Shown here: positions 20,526 to 33,008 of the stretch, in pieces
How positions within the stretch are numbered: position 1 is the first letter of the stretch
How the letters are laid out: each line of letters begins with the position of its first letter
NCBI GenBank assembly: GCA_951217055.1
Contig: OX578280.1
Location: 5,146,001 to 5,210,000, forward strand
Direction: 5' to 3'
Length of the DNA stretch: 64,000 nucleotides
From: Gerris lacustris
Lineage: Eukaryota; Arthropoda; Insecta; Hemiptera; Gerridae
The notes under the pieces: model-generated
Database searches by the model: none
Seen by the model: only the letters and a program-made list of their open reading frames with translations
Told to the model about the DNA's origin: nothing
Made by a program: the position numbers and the translations under genes

Positions 20526-21834
20526 AAAAGTTACAAAAAAAAAATTACGGTCTGCTGGGCCAGAGAAAAAATAAGAGTAGCAATTTTGATCTGATTAACT
20601 GGGAATCCAAAATGACGGATAATTCCTGAAACGAGGATAAAATTAAATTTTGATATCAAATAAACGTATTGATGAGGATTACAAAAATATATAACACTTG
20701 TGAAAAGTGTTAAATTGTTAATTTTTTTGTCATAAAACATCAAATTTTTTATGTTTTTTGACAATACACTATGTCAAAAAACAAAAAATTTGATTCTTCC
20801 ATTCTATAATTAAAACTAATTACAAATTATTAGTAAAATAATTGTTTAGAATACTGCAAGTCATTCAATAGAAATTATAATAAAGGCTATGATAATATAA
20901 TTTGATTATCATCAGTGTTAATATCAACTTTTAACTTAAATAGTTAGCTTTTAGTTCTAAGTTTAAATCGAACTAGATTAATTGGGGATTCAAAGTAAAG
21001 TTTAAACTTACCATTAAAGTTTAAATTAAATTAAATTTAAATTTAAACTTTAGTCTTAGAAATTACTATATTGAAATTCATTTTTATAAATTTAATTTTT
21101 AGCTCCATGTCAACATTTAATTTTCTTATAATAGAAGCGAGGGAGAAATATAAATTTCTAACTTTTTTTTCAAACAAACCAATTATTTTTCAAGTCAGTG
21201 ACAGTTTAATAAGTTGTTTATAGGCACCTTTACAGATAAGCCAAAAAAATAAGATTTATTAAAAAGAAATTGAATGTGTCGAAAGTTATTCCGGTCGTAA
21301 AAAAAAAGAAATATAAAAAAGTTACGCACATTGTTATGTAAGATTAACGTAACAAAAATATATTTTTTAATTTATGTACCCCGCATCTTATTTTTGAGAG
21401 GAAGCAGTTAGAAATAAAACATTTTGAAAAATGTCGAGAAAAATAATTTTTCTCTCTGAAATAACTATCGTTACAGAACTTTCAAGCTATCCGTCTTTCT
21501 TACTTCTTCAACTTTTTCCTTTTTTTTTAATATTTCTTTTTGGTAAATTTACGACTGTTTTGAGTTAAGCACCAAGAACTATAATAAAATTCTTCAAACA
21601 ACTTGCATATCTTATTTTAAAAATATCAAAAATAGTCAGTCAATTAGTGTGGCACATAGCTTCCTCGCTTTCTACTTCGTATAGGTTTATGATTTTATGC
21701 TTCTTCAACTTACAATTGTCAGATTTATTTTATTCTTTTTTATAAATCTGTGAAAATTATTTAAGATAGCCCCAAATTAATTTCAACCGTCTGCGCTCTT
21801 CACATTTTGCTAATTTGATACTTTGATTCATGTA
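20526..21834. other. AT-rich stretch with family B-like 3' end
   Basis: Long low-complexity AT sequence, including an A/T-symmetric block TTTAAATTTAAAC near 21040. GTGTGGCACATAGCTTCCTC at about 21650 recurs near 23510, 44390 and 54390 and may mark the far end of a family B element. No gene found. Confidence 0.45.
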
Positions 21835-22258
21835 GTAGTACTAGTAGTAGTCTAGTACTTCCAACTTAACGGGTAAAATGAACCACTTGTTCGAACTTCG
21901 CAAGTAGGCCATCTTTTAGGCCCTTTTTACGCCCTGTGGTGGATAGTTCCAGCTATACTTCACACATCATACATTTGTAAATTGTACTGCCGAAGCGAGT
22001 ATGGTGTGGTCATTAGTGAGCTATATAAGCGTGCGTCAAAGCGTGGAGGAAGAGTGCCCTATAGGGGGTGTCCCTCGCCCTGCACCGTCCTCGAACCATA
22101 GATACAAATCACATCATCATGACACGGATCGGACCCACATCAATCGGACCAGATCAAAGAGAGGGGAAAAGTGCTTAATAAATGCAATTGAGAGTATCAT
22201 GGCACAGGATCGATCCCACGACCTCGAGTCGCCTCGACTTATTGATAGCTGAGCGAGC
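21835..22258 (-). mobile_element. tRNA-derived SINE, copy 2 (minus strand)
   Basis: Reading the minus strand: a degenerate tRNA-like head with GGGATCGATCCTGTGCC near 22205-22220, a body with a partly duplicated GTGTCATGATGATGTGATTT block, then CACACCATACTCGCTTCG, and a terminal run of TAC/CTA triplets at 21835-21855. It matches 26381-26758 and 47370-47853. The head is truncated at its 5' end and the B box has one change. No coding function. Confidence 0.8.
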
Positions 22259-22526
22259 GCATGTAAAAACTTGTAAAAAAAAAAAAATTGTAAAAATGTA
22301 CTTACCAGCAAGTTTCTTCGGTCATAAAAATTCATAAGTACATTTTTATTGTTTATTTATTTATTTATTTTTTTTAACAAAAATATGTAATATGTCGCTT
22401 TTCTTACACCTAAATTATCCTTCATCGAAACATTCTTCAAAAATATGTATAAAAATTCACTTTTAAGAAACGAGGAGTGCATATTATCCATTACTATCTT
22501 CGGTAGTATGCACTAATTTAGTTATT
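22259..22526. other. Spacer between SINE and tandem repeats
   Basis: A- and T-rich runs; nothing recognised. Confidence 0.35.
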
Positions 22527-23205
22527 ATAGGGGTAAAATGGCCGCCATTTTGAAAAAAACTATATATTTTTGTGAATCAAATTTCAATACCTTTAAAATT
22601 ACCCAACTTCCAATTTTCAAATGAAACATTTTGAGGCTCCAGAGTTACGGCCTCCTAAAAATTTTAAAATTTGACCTTTTATATCAACTCCCGGAAATAT
22701 CATTGGACCACAGAGAAGCTTATTTTTTATTTTTGCCTAATTTTTAGCTCCTGTCCTAATGGGGTAGCGGGGGGGGGGGACATTTTTTTGCGTTTTGTTT
22801 TAATTTTTTTTTTTTTTTTGGGGGGGGGGGGGGGCTAAAATAGCTGCCATTTTGGAAACCACGATATATTTTTGTGAATGAAATTTCAAACCCTTTATAA
22901 TAATAACCAACTTCGAATTTTCAAATGACAAAAATTTTGGGGCTCCCGAGTTACGGCCCACTAAAATTTCACTTTTTTTAGACCAACTCCCGACTCCCGG
23001 AAATATCATTGGACCACAGAGATAGGTATATATTTATGTGTTTTTGCCCTTTTTTAGGACCTATCCTAATGGAGTAGTGAAGGGGGGGGGGGTACATTTT
23101 AGGTTTGTCTTAATGTTTTGGGGGGTAAAATGGCCGCCATTTTGGAAACGCGATATATATTTGTAATCTACATTTCAATACCTTTGAAATGATACCCAAC
23201 TTGAA
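22527..23205 (+). repeat. Tandem repeat, units of about 300 bp, 2.3 copies
   Basis: GGCCGCCATTTTG or its variant GCTGCCATTTTGG begins units near 22541, 22843 and 23133 (spacings 302 and 290). Each full unit continues with TTTGTGAATCAAATTTCAA-like sequence, AGTTACGGCC, CCCGGAAATATCATTGGACC, CCTAATGG and a G-tract of 9-14 bases. The CCATTTTGG core resembles insect repeats found near 26200 and 27390. No coding function. Confidence 0.8.
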
Positions 23206-23219
23206 AATTACAAAAAATA

Positions 23220-23420
23220 TAAAATATTGCGATCTATTCGCAATTAATCGCAGATCGCAGAAATTTGGAGTGTTCCGTGTGGGAAGTCCGCAATAGTTAT
23301 TCGGTTTTTGGGCAAAAAAGTTTAACTTGTATATTGTATACCAAATTTCAAGTCTATAGCTTCAGTAGGTCGGGAGATATACTCCAAGAGCGACGGACGG
23401 ACGGACGGACGAACTACCAA
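23220..23420 (+). repeat. Interspersed repeat J, copy 2
   Basis: GCGATCTATTCGCAATT, ACCAAATTTCAAGTCTATAG, GTCGGGAGATATACTCCAAG and GCGACGGACGGACGGACG parallel 13240-13462. Confidence 0.6.
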
Positions 23421-23599
23421 ATGCAACCCTAAAAAACGAAAAAAATTTAGACAATTTTGACAGATTTAAAAAACGGGGGAAAAATACGAAATAGGGCGCG
23501 AGGAAGCTATGCGCCACACTAATTGGCAGTTTCTTTAAGAAATTTACAAATAATAGAATGTAAATCAAGTTTATAATATCCGTTTGAGGGGTTCAAGAA

Positions 23600-23960
23600 C
23601 ACGAAACTTATAGTCCAGGAGATAACGTGTAAAAAAGTGTCTGACTAACATCAAGCTAGAATTTTGTATACAAGTAAATCTTTTAGCGCCTTTTAAGAAT
23701 ACGTGGTCGGCTAAGTTCGTCTGTGGAACATAGCTTGGCAATAGGCTTTTGATAAAAACAAACCTGTGAAGAGCGACCATGTCTCACCAATTATGGTGGA
23801 CAATGTGATTTTCATGATCCTGAGTACAGAATTAGTTAGTAGACCGAAAATCAAGTCGATGTTATTTTCATACGTGATAGATTAGTTATTCAAATATTTC
23901 TAAAAATCAACGTGGTCACCTGTCAAGGGACAAACTACTATTAATTATTACAATTAAATA
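23600..23960. repeat. Foldback family H, copy 2 (partial)
   Basis: It has TAGTCCAGGAGATAACGTG, CTGACTAACATCAAGCTAGA and CATAGCTTGGCAATAGGC in the same order as 29176-29450. Most of the opposite arm is missing: only about 80 bases of central sequence follow. Confidence 0.65.
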
Positions 23961-24899
23961 ATTGTATACATGTTTTTGTTTAAATGAAATGTTTTATGGA
24001 AAGAATATATTTTATTTTATTTTTTCGAAAACTGTTATAATTTTTCTTTTTTTTGGTTCCGAAAAATTTACTTATTTCTCTTCTATTTTTGGTAATTAAT
24101 TTTGAATAAGTTTGTCAATTTGAATATTTTCTGACAAATTGCCGAGTGACAACTTCAACCACCTCTAAATTAAAATCTCCTCGTGGAGTTGCTGAATGAT
24201 GAATGTAGACTCGACAATCAATTATGAAAAACTCTTGACAACCAAACTGAGCAGTGAAAGTGAAATCAATATTGATTTACCTTCAAATCAAGGGTCACTC
24301 TTTCATTCGGTAAAGTAAAAATACAAAATACAGGATAATTTTAAAATGAATAATATAATCTAACTAATTTAGAAGTATATTCTTATTAATTTTTAATATT
24401 TTTGCTTCCGAGCTTACCGAAGATAACGGAAGCTATGTGATCGTTCTGAAGAACGAAACATTATTTTTCTTACAGTTGACCGATAAAGTGGTTGTTATCG
24501 CACTCAAAATAGTACGCAAAATAGCAGATTCCTGCACTTACTACTTTACCGCACTCGATTTACTTTACTGCACTCATTTTACTTTACCGCACTCTAGTGT
24601 TCCAACTTACGAACATAAAGAACTTAAATCTAAACAAAGATTAAATAATCCAAATTATAACCATAATAACAATGACAACTAATTATTATTTTGTAACTAA
24701 GTACATGATTTAAACACTGCATATCAATTATAAAAATGTTAAAATACAAAAATGTAAAGATAGACAATTTAAAAAAAAGAATCAATTGTGATGAGTGATG
24801 AGTAAGTGTTATGATGAAAATAATAACAGCGCTTGGTCAGGTTTCCTGAATCAGGCAAAAAAAAGGCAACACTGGCTATATAAATAGAACAGCTGGTTT
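23961..24899. other. AT-rich stretch
   Basis: A block near 24408-24465 (GCTTCCGAGCTTACCGAAGA, AAGCTATGTGATCGTTCTGA) recurs, mostly inverted, near 38475-38510, 39305-39352 and 54900-54945, so it is an uncharacterised interspersed repeat. A run of CTTTACCGCACTC variants at 24500-24595 resembles the family G palindrome half-site. No gene. Confidence 0.45.
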
Positions 24900-25023
24900 A
24901 GTTGATATTGTAAAACCTTTTATCTACGATTAATACGAAATATAAACATTATATCTCTGTTTAGATGCGTAAAAAGTGATTCTTTACGTACTTATATGCA
25001 TTGCGCATGCGCGTCTCATAGTT

Positions 25024-25079
25024 CTGAAGAATTCCTCTTCTTTACCACCCTAGGGCGGTAAAGAAGAGGAATTCTTCAG
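25024..25079. repeat. 56-base near-perfect palindrome in family G copy 2
   Basis: CTGAAGAATTCCTCTTCTTT and its complement surround CCCTAGGG, with a single A/C mismatch next to the centre. It lies about 100 bases before the ATG at 25178. Confidence 0.9.
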
Positions 25080-25177
25080 CTTTACGCACGATTAGCGAGT
25101 TTTTTTACATTTAACAAAACTAATTTGCTGTTCTTTTATTAAAGTAACTGGTTATATCGAGTTTTTAGTGAAAAACA

Positions 25178-25543
25178 ATGAGTGAATCAAGTGACTTAGA
25201 CGAAAATGTGGAGAATAATACTCCTCCAGAAATAATTAATTCGGCAAAAAATAAAACTCAAGAATTAATGCCATCTTTATCAAGAGAGAGATACGAACTT
25301 ACAAAGAGCAAGTTACTTTTTTTCTGTATTTATTATTTAAATCTAACAATCGTAGATAAAGTACGGTACGCAACTCGTGCGAAAACGGCATTTTGCATTG
25401 CTCGTGTGGTTTTACAACCCTCGCTGTCGCTCGGGTGCAAACTCCACACTCGCATGCAAAATGCTACTTTCCACACTCGACGCGTAATGTACTATTACAT
25501 GTTGATGAACACTCTATTATTTTATATTTTATTTACCGATTAA
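25178..25543 (+). pseudogene. Family G short reading frame, copy 2
   Basis: The 121-codon frame begins MSESSDLDENVENN, then PPEIINSAKNKTQELMPSLS and RERYELTKSK. It agrees with the copy starting at 18270 over about 45 residues with a few substitutions, which is better preserved than the surrounding non-coding repeat suggests. Past residue 50 the frame runs through hairpin DNA. I infer it is the first coding segment of a larger transposase or recombinase whose body has been lost; that part is not in the window. Confidence 0.4.
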
Positions 25544-25700
25544 AAACTAACTGTAGGAAAAATTTAATGTGCAACTCGAGCTTAAAGTGTCTTTTCTGCA
25601 CTCGAGAAACCTTTCCACCCTCGTGCTGCTCGTGCGGAAATATTTCTTTCGAGTGCAGTAAAGTGCCACTTTGCGGACTAGTTGACAATGTCCTCGATTT

Positions 25701-26368
25701 CAAAAAATCCAAGATAAAAATCAGGGAATATTTTTGGTTCCGTGTCTGTCTGTTCTGTAGTTAAATGTTTGTGAACCAACGTATCATACATTTTATTCGG
25801 CATATATTTATTAAATTTGGAGGGCAGATCATGATTTTCCGGAAAAATGCCAAAGTACTTTCCTTCTGTATCTCTCCCCTCCCCCCTCCCGCTAAGGTTG
25901 CATCCTTGGGTTAATATTAGAATTTATCTTGTCTAATATAATATACAATCACATCATAGAAGTTCTTTCCTAAGTATTAACTTTCTAACTTGAGAAACTA
26001 AGTCTGGGCTTAACTCCCTCTTTTTTTTAACTTTTCCTCCCTTTCCACCCTTAAGGATCGAATTTCATCAAATCTTTTTCTTGGTAGACATCTATATCAT
26101 TTTAGAAATTATCATACCAAATAAAATTATTTTTATCTTAGCATTTTAAAGAAGTGGTGGATATTGTGTTATAACTGATATAGTGAGGAGGACTTTGTTT
26201 AGATTACTTATATGGCCACCATCTTGATTTAAAAATGGCCAATTTTAGTAAAATTCTTTTACAAAAGTTTATGATGTCATCAAATGATGGTAACTTCCAC
26301 CATCAATCTAAATTTCAAGGTTTTATTGGAATTGGTTCCGGAGATATCTTCATGTTGAAATATGCATT
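25701..26368. other. Non-coding stretch
   Basis: Includes TATGGCCACCATCTTGATTT near 26212, similar to ACTGCCACCATTTTGACTTA near 27382 across the SINE and family K element, so an older repeat is probably split here. No gene. Confidence 0.4.
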
Positions 26369-26380
26369 TATGTAGGGTAG
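26369..26380. repeat. Target-site duplication, left, of SINE copy 1
   Basis: TATGTAGGGTAG here recurs exactly at 26759-26770. Confidence 0.88.
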
Positions 26381-26758
26381 AAGGGAGCCAGGGTAGCCGA
26401 GCGTGTTAGGGCACTCGCTCAGCTATCTTGTATATTGCCTATAAGTCGAGGCAACTCGAGGTCGTGGGTTCGATCCCGTGCCATGATACTCTGAATTGCA
26501 TCAATGATTCGCGGACGGTGCAGGGCGAGGAACACCCTTTATGGGGACTCTTCCCCCACGCTTTGATGCACGCTTACATAGCTTACTAATGATCACACCA
26601 TACTCGCTTCGGCGGTACAATGTACAAATGTATGATGTGTGAAGTAGCGAACTCTCTACCGCGAGGCGTAAAAAGGGCCTAAGTGATGGCCTAATTGCAA
26701 CTTTCGAACAAGTGGTTCGTCCTACCCGTTCTAGTAGGAAGTACTAGACTACTACTAC
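26381..26758 (+). mobile_element. tRNA-derived SINE, copy 1, with target duplications
   Basis: The head has an A-box-like TAGCCGAGCGTGTTAGGGC and a B box GGTTCGATCCC about 60 bases later. The long spacing and GCCGAGC motif suit a class II (Leu/Ser-like) tRNA ancestor. The body includes GCAGGGCGAGGAACACCC and CACACCATACTCGCTTCGGC and ends in CTA triplets, as in many insect SINEs. A 12-bp duplication flanks it. It would be transcribed by RNA polymerase III and moved by a LINE's enzyme; no partner LINE with a matching tail was identified. It sits in the left end of the family K element. Confidence 0.92.
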
Positions 26759-26761
26759 TAT

Positions 26762-27376
26762 GTAGGGTAGGGCGGGGCTAGTTGAGCAATTTTTTATATA
26801 ATCTATAATAACTCCTAAACGGTGCATCAGATTTACTTTGTTCCTTCAACTTTAGATAAGTCATTTACCCTTCTTTAAATGTATTCAGAAAATAAAACTA
26901 TTTCAGATCTGGTTTAGAAAATAATATCATTAATGCGAGAAACTTCCTATTTTCTCAACCTGCCCCATAGTAGGGGTAAGTTGAGCAAGCCTGGCCAACT
27001 AGCCCCGACTAGACTTATAAGATAAAAAGTTAAGTTATGAAAAAACGGGTAGACTTGGGACTAAATAACTAATTATTATCAAAAGTACAATAAATACATA
27101 AAATATAAACACTTACGTGATTGTAGATGGTTATTTTAGTACGAGTCTAGGAGAAAAATGGCGATCAACAGTTTTTTTACTTTTTACTAAGAAAACTAAA
27201 AAAAGGTGTCTGTTATCTTTCTCGATTGTCGTAGGGCAACTGAAGGTCATGCAATGCGGTCTCCTTCCTCGTCCCCATCTTTCCATTATTTGAAGTATTT
27301 TTGTGACATGCGTAGTTTTAGAGATATTTAAATTGCCCAACTTACCCCTATGCTCAACTCGCCCCACCCTACCCTA
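26762..27376. mobile_element. Terminal-inverted-repeat element, family K
   Basis: The left end GTAGGGTAGGGCGGGGCTAG, then TTGAGCA, is matched inverted on the right by TGCTCAACTCGCCCCACCC and TACCCTAC. The first nine bases of the left end are also present before the SINE (26372-26380), as expected if the SINE landed inside it. TTAT lies immediately outside both ends, giving a possible 4-bp duplication. No transposase is recognisable. Confidence 0.75.
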
Positions 27377-28339
27377 CTTATACTGCCACCATTTTGACTT
27401 AAGATGGCGGATTGTAATAAGATTTCTTAGCAAGAACCTACAGCTTAAGAGGAACATACCTACAAATTTAATGTTTGCAGTTCCAGTGAGTTCCAGATAT
27501 ATCGTGATGAGTCTGCAAGTCAGTTGTATTTGAATTTTCTCTGCATTAATTTAGCTTGTATGTTTGTGTTTCTCAGACTGTTTGTATTCCTTGATGATAT
27601 GTTACGAAACATATCATCAATCATCACTTTAAACAAGATGGAGTCATTCAATTTCATAATTAGCGCAGTCTTGAACTGATACTAATTATGTTTTCAACCA
27701 GGATAATTTGCTTGTTACAATATAGAAATAGAATGATTTTGGTTGAAGTAAGGATATGTTTTCGTTATACAAACACTCTGAAGAAGACAACCTATAAGAT
27801 GATCTCTATTCGGTGCTTATAAGGAAGAGAAGACGATGTGCTGATTAGAAAATTTGAGGAAAAGCTCGTGTAGGTTGAGGGATTTTCATGGAAATCCAAG
27901 TGTTTAAAGTCTAAACTTTGTAAAGTTGTGCGGAGGGTTTCCAGTTTAGGACCAGGTTCTCGGTTAACTAAGCGTTAAATAGTTCCCCCGCATCCCTCGT
28001 CTCAATTGATTTTACACCCGAAGCGCCTCGTGTATTTCTGAAACTGACTCCGCAAACTTTTGAGTTAACTAATTCCGCAGATCGGATTAAAAAAACTGCA
28101 ACCTCACTTCTCTCTCTTCAACTATTCCGTTATGGAGTGTGAGTGAATCACTTGCATACTTAAATTCACTAGAATTATTAAATAACTCGACTAAAAAAAC
28201 GTTTTATAAATACCCACTTGACTTAACTTCTTTGATTAATTCCTAAATATAATGTAAAAAATTAAGTGTAATGGTATTTTAATTTCCGTTTATTGGCACT
28301 TCTTTAGATTATTATTCCTCTTATAAAAAAAAAAATCCT
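27377..28339. other. Non-coding stretch
   Basis: No repeat end or gene supported. A short direct repeat ATATGTTACG/AAACATATCATC lies near 27597-27620. Confidence 0.35.
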
Positions 28340-28616
28340 ACCGCGGGGTGCCACAAGCCTAGCGAATTTCCATTGGAAATTTGTAGTTCAATGTTGTGCA
28401 GTTAAACTTCCTTCATTACTACTAGCATTGTGTGCGTTATTTTAAGTTAAGATAATTTAAAAGAAATATTTTTGTTGGATTAGGGTTTTTAGAATATTGC
28501 TTAGTTAAACATAATCATAGTAGTTTAAAAAATCAAGAAGTTTAAACTGCACAACATTGAACTACAAATTTGCAATGGAAATCCGCTCGGCTTGCTGAAC
28601 CCCGCGGTAGGATTAT
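28340..28616. mobile_element. Small foldback element, about 277 bp
   Basis: CCTACCGCGGGGTGCC on the left and ACCCCGCGGTAGG on the right are inverted. The match continues through AATTTGTAGTTCAATGTTGT and TGCACAACATTGAACTACAA. The central loop is about 100 bases. No coding capacity. Confidence 0.8.
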
Positions 28617-29175
28617 TTTTAATCTTTACTGACTCATCGGGAGGGGTTAGTGACGTCATAAATATCCCATTTTAAATACGGATCCTCATCTCAACGAGCT
28701 TGATTTTTTGGTCCATGTTTCATTTTGATTCGTCAATTCGTTCGAGAGTTATCGTGCTTACAAGAAATCCGCTAGAAATTATTATTCTTATTTTACTAAA
28801 TTATTATTCGAATCGCTCTGGTAACTCATTTTTTGGAATTAGGACCCCAAAAAAACATAAGAAGCGATACCTCACTTAATTTTTTTTTTTTTTTTTTAAA
28901 GTTTTGTAAAACCTATTTTTTCGTGATCAGGGACCCTTGAAACGTATTTTGGCTACAGTCCCGGCTCCAGCTCCCGCCATGCCAGTGGCTCCATTAGCGA
29001 TTTTTTTCCCTTGGAAATTCGCTAATAGAGGGGAGTAACAATCTAAAGAAGGCGTACGGAATGTTCTTCTTTAGACTTTAGACTGTTACTCCTCTTATAA
29101 AAACAGAAGTGTGATATTTCTTTGTTCCAAAGTACATTGGACTAAACATTACTTTGTCTTAATAGTTATTTATAA
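28617..29175. other. Non-coding stretch
   Basis: GAGTAACAATCTAAAGAAGG near 29034 and CTTCTTTAGACTTTAGACTG near 29070 form a short imperfect hairpin. Nothing else recognised. Confidence 0.35.
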
Positions 29176-29757
29176 TCAAATAGTCCAGGAGATAGCGTGC
29201 AAAAATGAGTCTGACTAACATCAAGCTAGAATTTTGTGTACAAGTAAATCTTTTGGAGCCTTTTAGGAGTATGTGGTCGGCTAAGTTAGTCTGCGGAACA
29301 TAGCTTGGCAATAGGCATTTGAAAAAAACAAACCGGTGGAGAGTGGCCATGTCCCGCCCTTTTTGGTGGACAATATGATTTTCATGATCCTGAGCACGAA
29401 CTTAGTTAGTTGACCAATAATCAAGTTGATGGTAGTTTGTCACTTAATAAGTTTGTTCATCAAATAATACTCCAAATCAAAGAGGTCACCTATTAAGTGG
29501 CAAACTGCCATCAACTTAATTTTTGGTCTATAAACTAATTTCGAACTAAGGATCTTGAAAATCACATTGTCCACAAACAAGGTGGGATGTGGCCGCTCTA
29601 CAACGGTTTGTTTTTTTCAAATGCCTATTGCAAAGCTATGTCCCGCAGAACTTAGCCGACCACATATTCTTAAAAGGCACCAAAAGATTTACTTATACAC
29701 GAAAATTCTAGCTTGATGTTAGACAGACACTTTTTTGCACGCTACCTCCTGGACTAT
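29176..29757. mobile_element. Foldback element, family H, copy 3 (best preserved)
   Basis: ATAGTCCAGGAGATAGCGTG at the left and CACGCTACCTCCTGGACTAT at the right are inverted ends. The arms are about 270 bases and run through CTGACTAACATCAAGCTAGA, TATGTGGTCGGCTAAG, ATAGCTTGGCAATAGGC and GGTGGAGAGTGGCCATGTCC, with AATCAAAGAGGTCACC near the centre. Scattered differences between arms show some age. The 63-codon frame at 29159 is part of an arm. Confidence 0.88.
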
Positions 29758-30124
29758 ACAAAATTATTGGGGAGTAACATTCTAAAGTAGTACAAAATTT
29801 TCTTGACAATAAAACATATCAGATGAACTTAACCACGATATAACACTTTTTAAAGTTTAAATTCCCGCTAACCATTATCTTGAGTCTAGATAACGTCAAG
29901 CGCAAACTATTCATTTGCTAAAACTTGCAAAGCTACTTCAGATTAGACAATGTTTTAATTAATCACCATTTCAGGTAAGTTAAACGCATTAGTCATGCAA
30001 TCAAATTGATTAAATTTAATTCATAATCTTTTAAATAGGCCGTGAGAGTTATTAATTTTCAAGTTTCTCGTAGTTCCATTTAATTATTATTAAACATTTT
30101 GTCAAAATTTATCATAAAAACATC
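29758..30124. other. AT-rich stretch
   Basis: Nothing recognised. Confidence 0.35.
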
Positions 30125-30475
30125 AATTTATTTTAATAATCTCTTCTCCTCGGCGGGGAATCGAACCCAGTCTCTCTCCCTCCTCTATAGTCCCGTGTCT
30201 CAAGGAATTAATTTAATTAAAATCGTCGGAAATAATTAATTTGCCTTGGGTATGATTTATCTGACCATGTATCCGAATTTTGTCAAAATCGGTCCAGTAG
30301 TTTAGGCTCCACACGTCTACACAAACATGATGACAAACCTTTTTTAAAAACTATACTTCTTTGTACCCAAGAGGCCAAAACTTTTACACGGATTACACAA
30401 AACTTGTAAATCCATCAAAATTTAATTTTTGCGTCATAACAATACTTTATCTCTATATAAAAAGAGAGAAAGTAC
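30125..30475 (-). repeat. Interspersed family B, copy 4 (inverted)
   Basis: The order is reversed relative to 20085-20525: GCGGGGAATCGAACCCAG near 30155, CCGAATTTTGTCAAAATCGG, then AACAATACTTTATCTC near the right end. Confidence 0.55.
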
Positions 30476-30790
30476 AAAGAAAACGGGAGTTGCTTTCGAG
30501 AAGCCGAGAAGAAAAACCGATCGATTGTAAATAAATAGATTTTTCTCAAATGGTCGTCATTGTCATAAGTATGTATTAAGATTGTTCTAGGTTGCTGAGA
30601 ATGTTAATTTTGATGATTGTTACATATTGGTTCGTTAGGTTTTAAATTTTATACTAACGAGGACGGTAGATTGTGTATTAGACAATTAATAGTTATTTTT
30701 AGTTGTTCTTACTTAGTTTGGCAAGTATGTTTGAAGGAGACCTTAAACTTAGTTAGATATAACTTGGTGCGTTGTAAAAAGTTTGGTTTT
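30476..30790. other. Non-coding stretch
   Basis: No gene or repeat supported. Confidence 0.35.
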
Positions 30791-31190
30791 CCGGTGAAAT
30801 CCGCTTCATGAAGAGGTTGAAGTCCTTAGTTTCGCTTCCACTACTGGAAGCATCTTCAGGGGTGTGTTGCATCATGATGTTTACTTGAAGCAACAAGACA
30901 TAATGACGACTGGAGTGAAGAACGGCGTATACATACTAGCTTTCTAGCTAAACGTAGATTATACCTGGAGTCCCCGGGGGTTCCTTGATACTGGTCAATC
31001 ATATGTCGGGATGACGCAATCGGCCAGGTGCTGCCTTCATCGATGCTCCTTTGTCGGACGGATGATGTATGAAATAAAACCGATAATAATCTGGCAAAAT
31101 AGATTATGTTTAGTTGTGCAAATCGGGAGCAGAAAAGATATATTACGTCACTGTTCAATATGCCATTGTTTGAAATAGTGGGAAAGTCCC
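30791..31190 (-). repeat. Penelope-like terminal repeat remnant, copy 1
   Basis: It shares TTCGCTTCCACTACTGGAAG, CATCTTCAGGGGTGT, ATGTTTACTTGAAGCAACAA and GACGACTGGA with 54115-54260. The CTGAAGATGCTTCC...GGAAGCGAAAC block (minus strand) resembles the hairpin-plus-GAAAC signature often seen at Penelope-like element ends. No protein domain remains, so the family call is tentative. Confidence 0.5.
30829..30860 (-). ncRNA. Hammerhead-like signature, incomplete
   Basis: The minus strand reads CTGAAGA, one extra T, a 6-bp stem GCTTCC/GGAAGC around AGTAGT, and GAAAC. The core heptamer fits CTGANGA exactly. No NUH cleavage site with a paired helix III was found downstream, so function is doubtful. 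Confidence 0.35.
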
Positions 31191-32689
<1,499 letters not shown>

Positions 32690-33008
32690 TGAAAATGTTT
32701 CTCGGTCGAATGTCGTCTTGGAGCCTTAACTATTCGGCTGATTTTGAAGAAATTTGTCATACATGTTCAGAAAAATTATACCCCAAGGCGATATCGCGAT
32801 AATAAGTTTTGCTCCAAATTTGAGAGTGCTACACCCCCAAAACTCTGATGAAACGTGACAAAAAAAAAAATCTTAAATGTATTCCATTTAAAACAAATTT
32901 AAAGATATGAGCCGTTTTCCCAGGAATTATCTAGTTCTTGATAAAATAGCTTTACACGTGGACGGAAAGAGACCGGTCCGATTCCACGCCAAGAAGTTTT
33001 TTATTTTT

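Larger units (their letters stand above)
24900..25700 (+). mobile_element. Family G element, copy 2
   Basis: Opposite orientation to 17930-18545, with the same order: ATCTACGATTAATACGAAAT, GCGCATGCGCGTCTCATAGT, a near-perfect 56-base palindrome at 25024-25079, the short coding exon from 25178, and the GCATTTTGCATTGCTCG hairpin. It extends beyond copy 1 with further CACTCGAG-containing sequence to about 25670. It is one of the two best preserved copies. Confidence 0.7.

Noticed and set aside
22001..22335. Frames of 72-83 codons over the SINE at 22 kb, and similar ones at 47302-47974
   Set aside because: All are translations of SINE sequence on either strand and disagree between copies.
27131..27367. 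78-codon minus-strand frame in family K
   Set aside because: It reads out of the terminal inverted repeat and has no recognisable domain.
30829..30860. Functional hammerhead ribozyme at the Penelope-like remnant
   Set aside because: The core heptamer and stem are there, but an extra base precedes the stem and no cleavage triplet with a closing helix III could be found.
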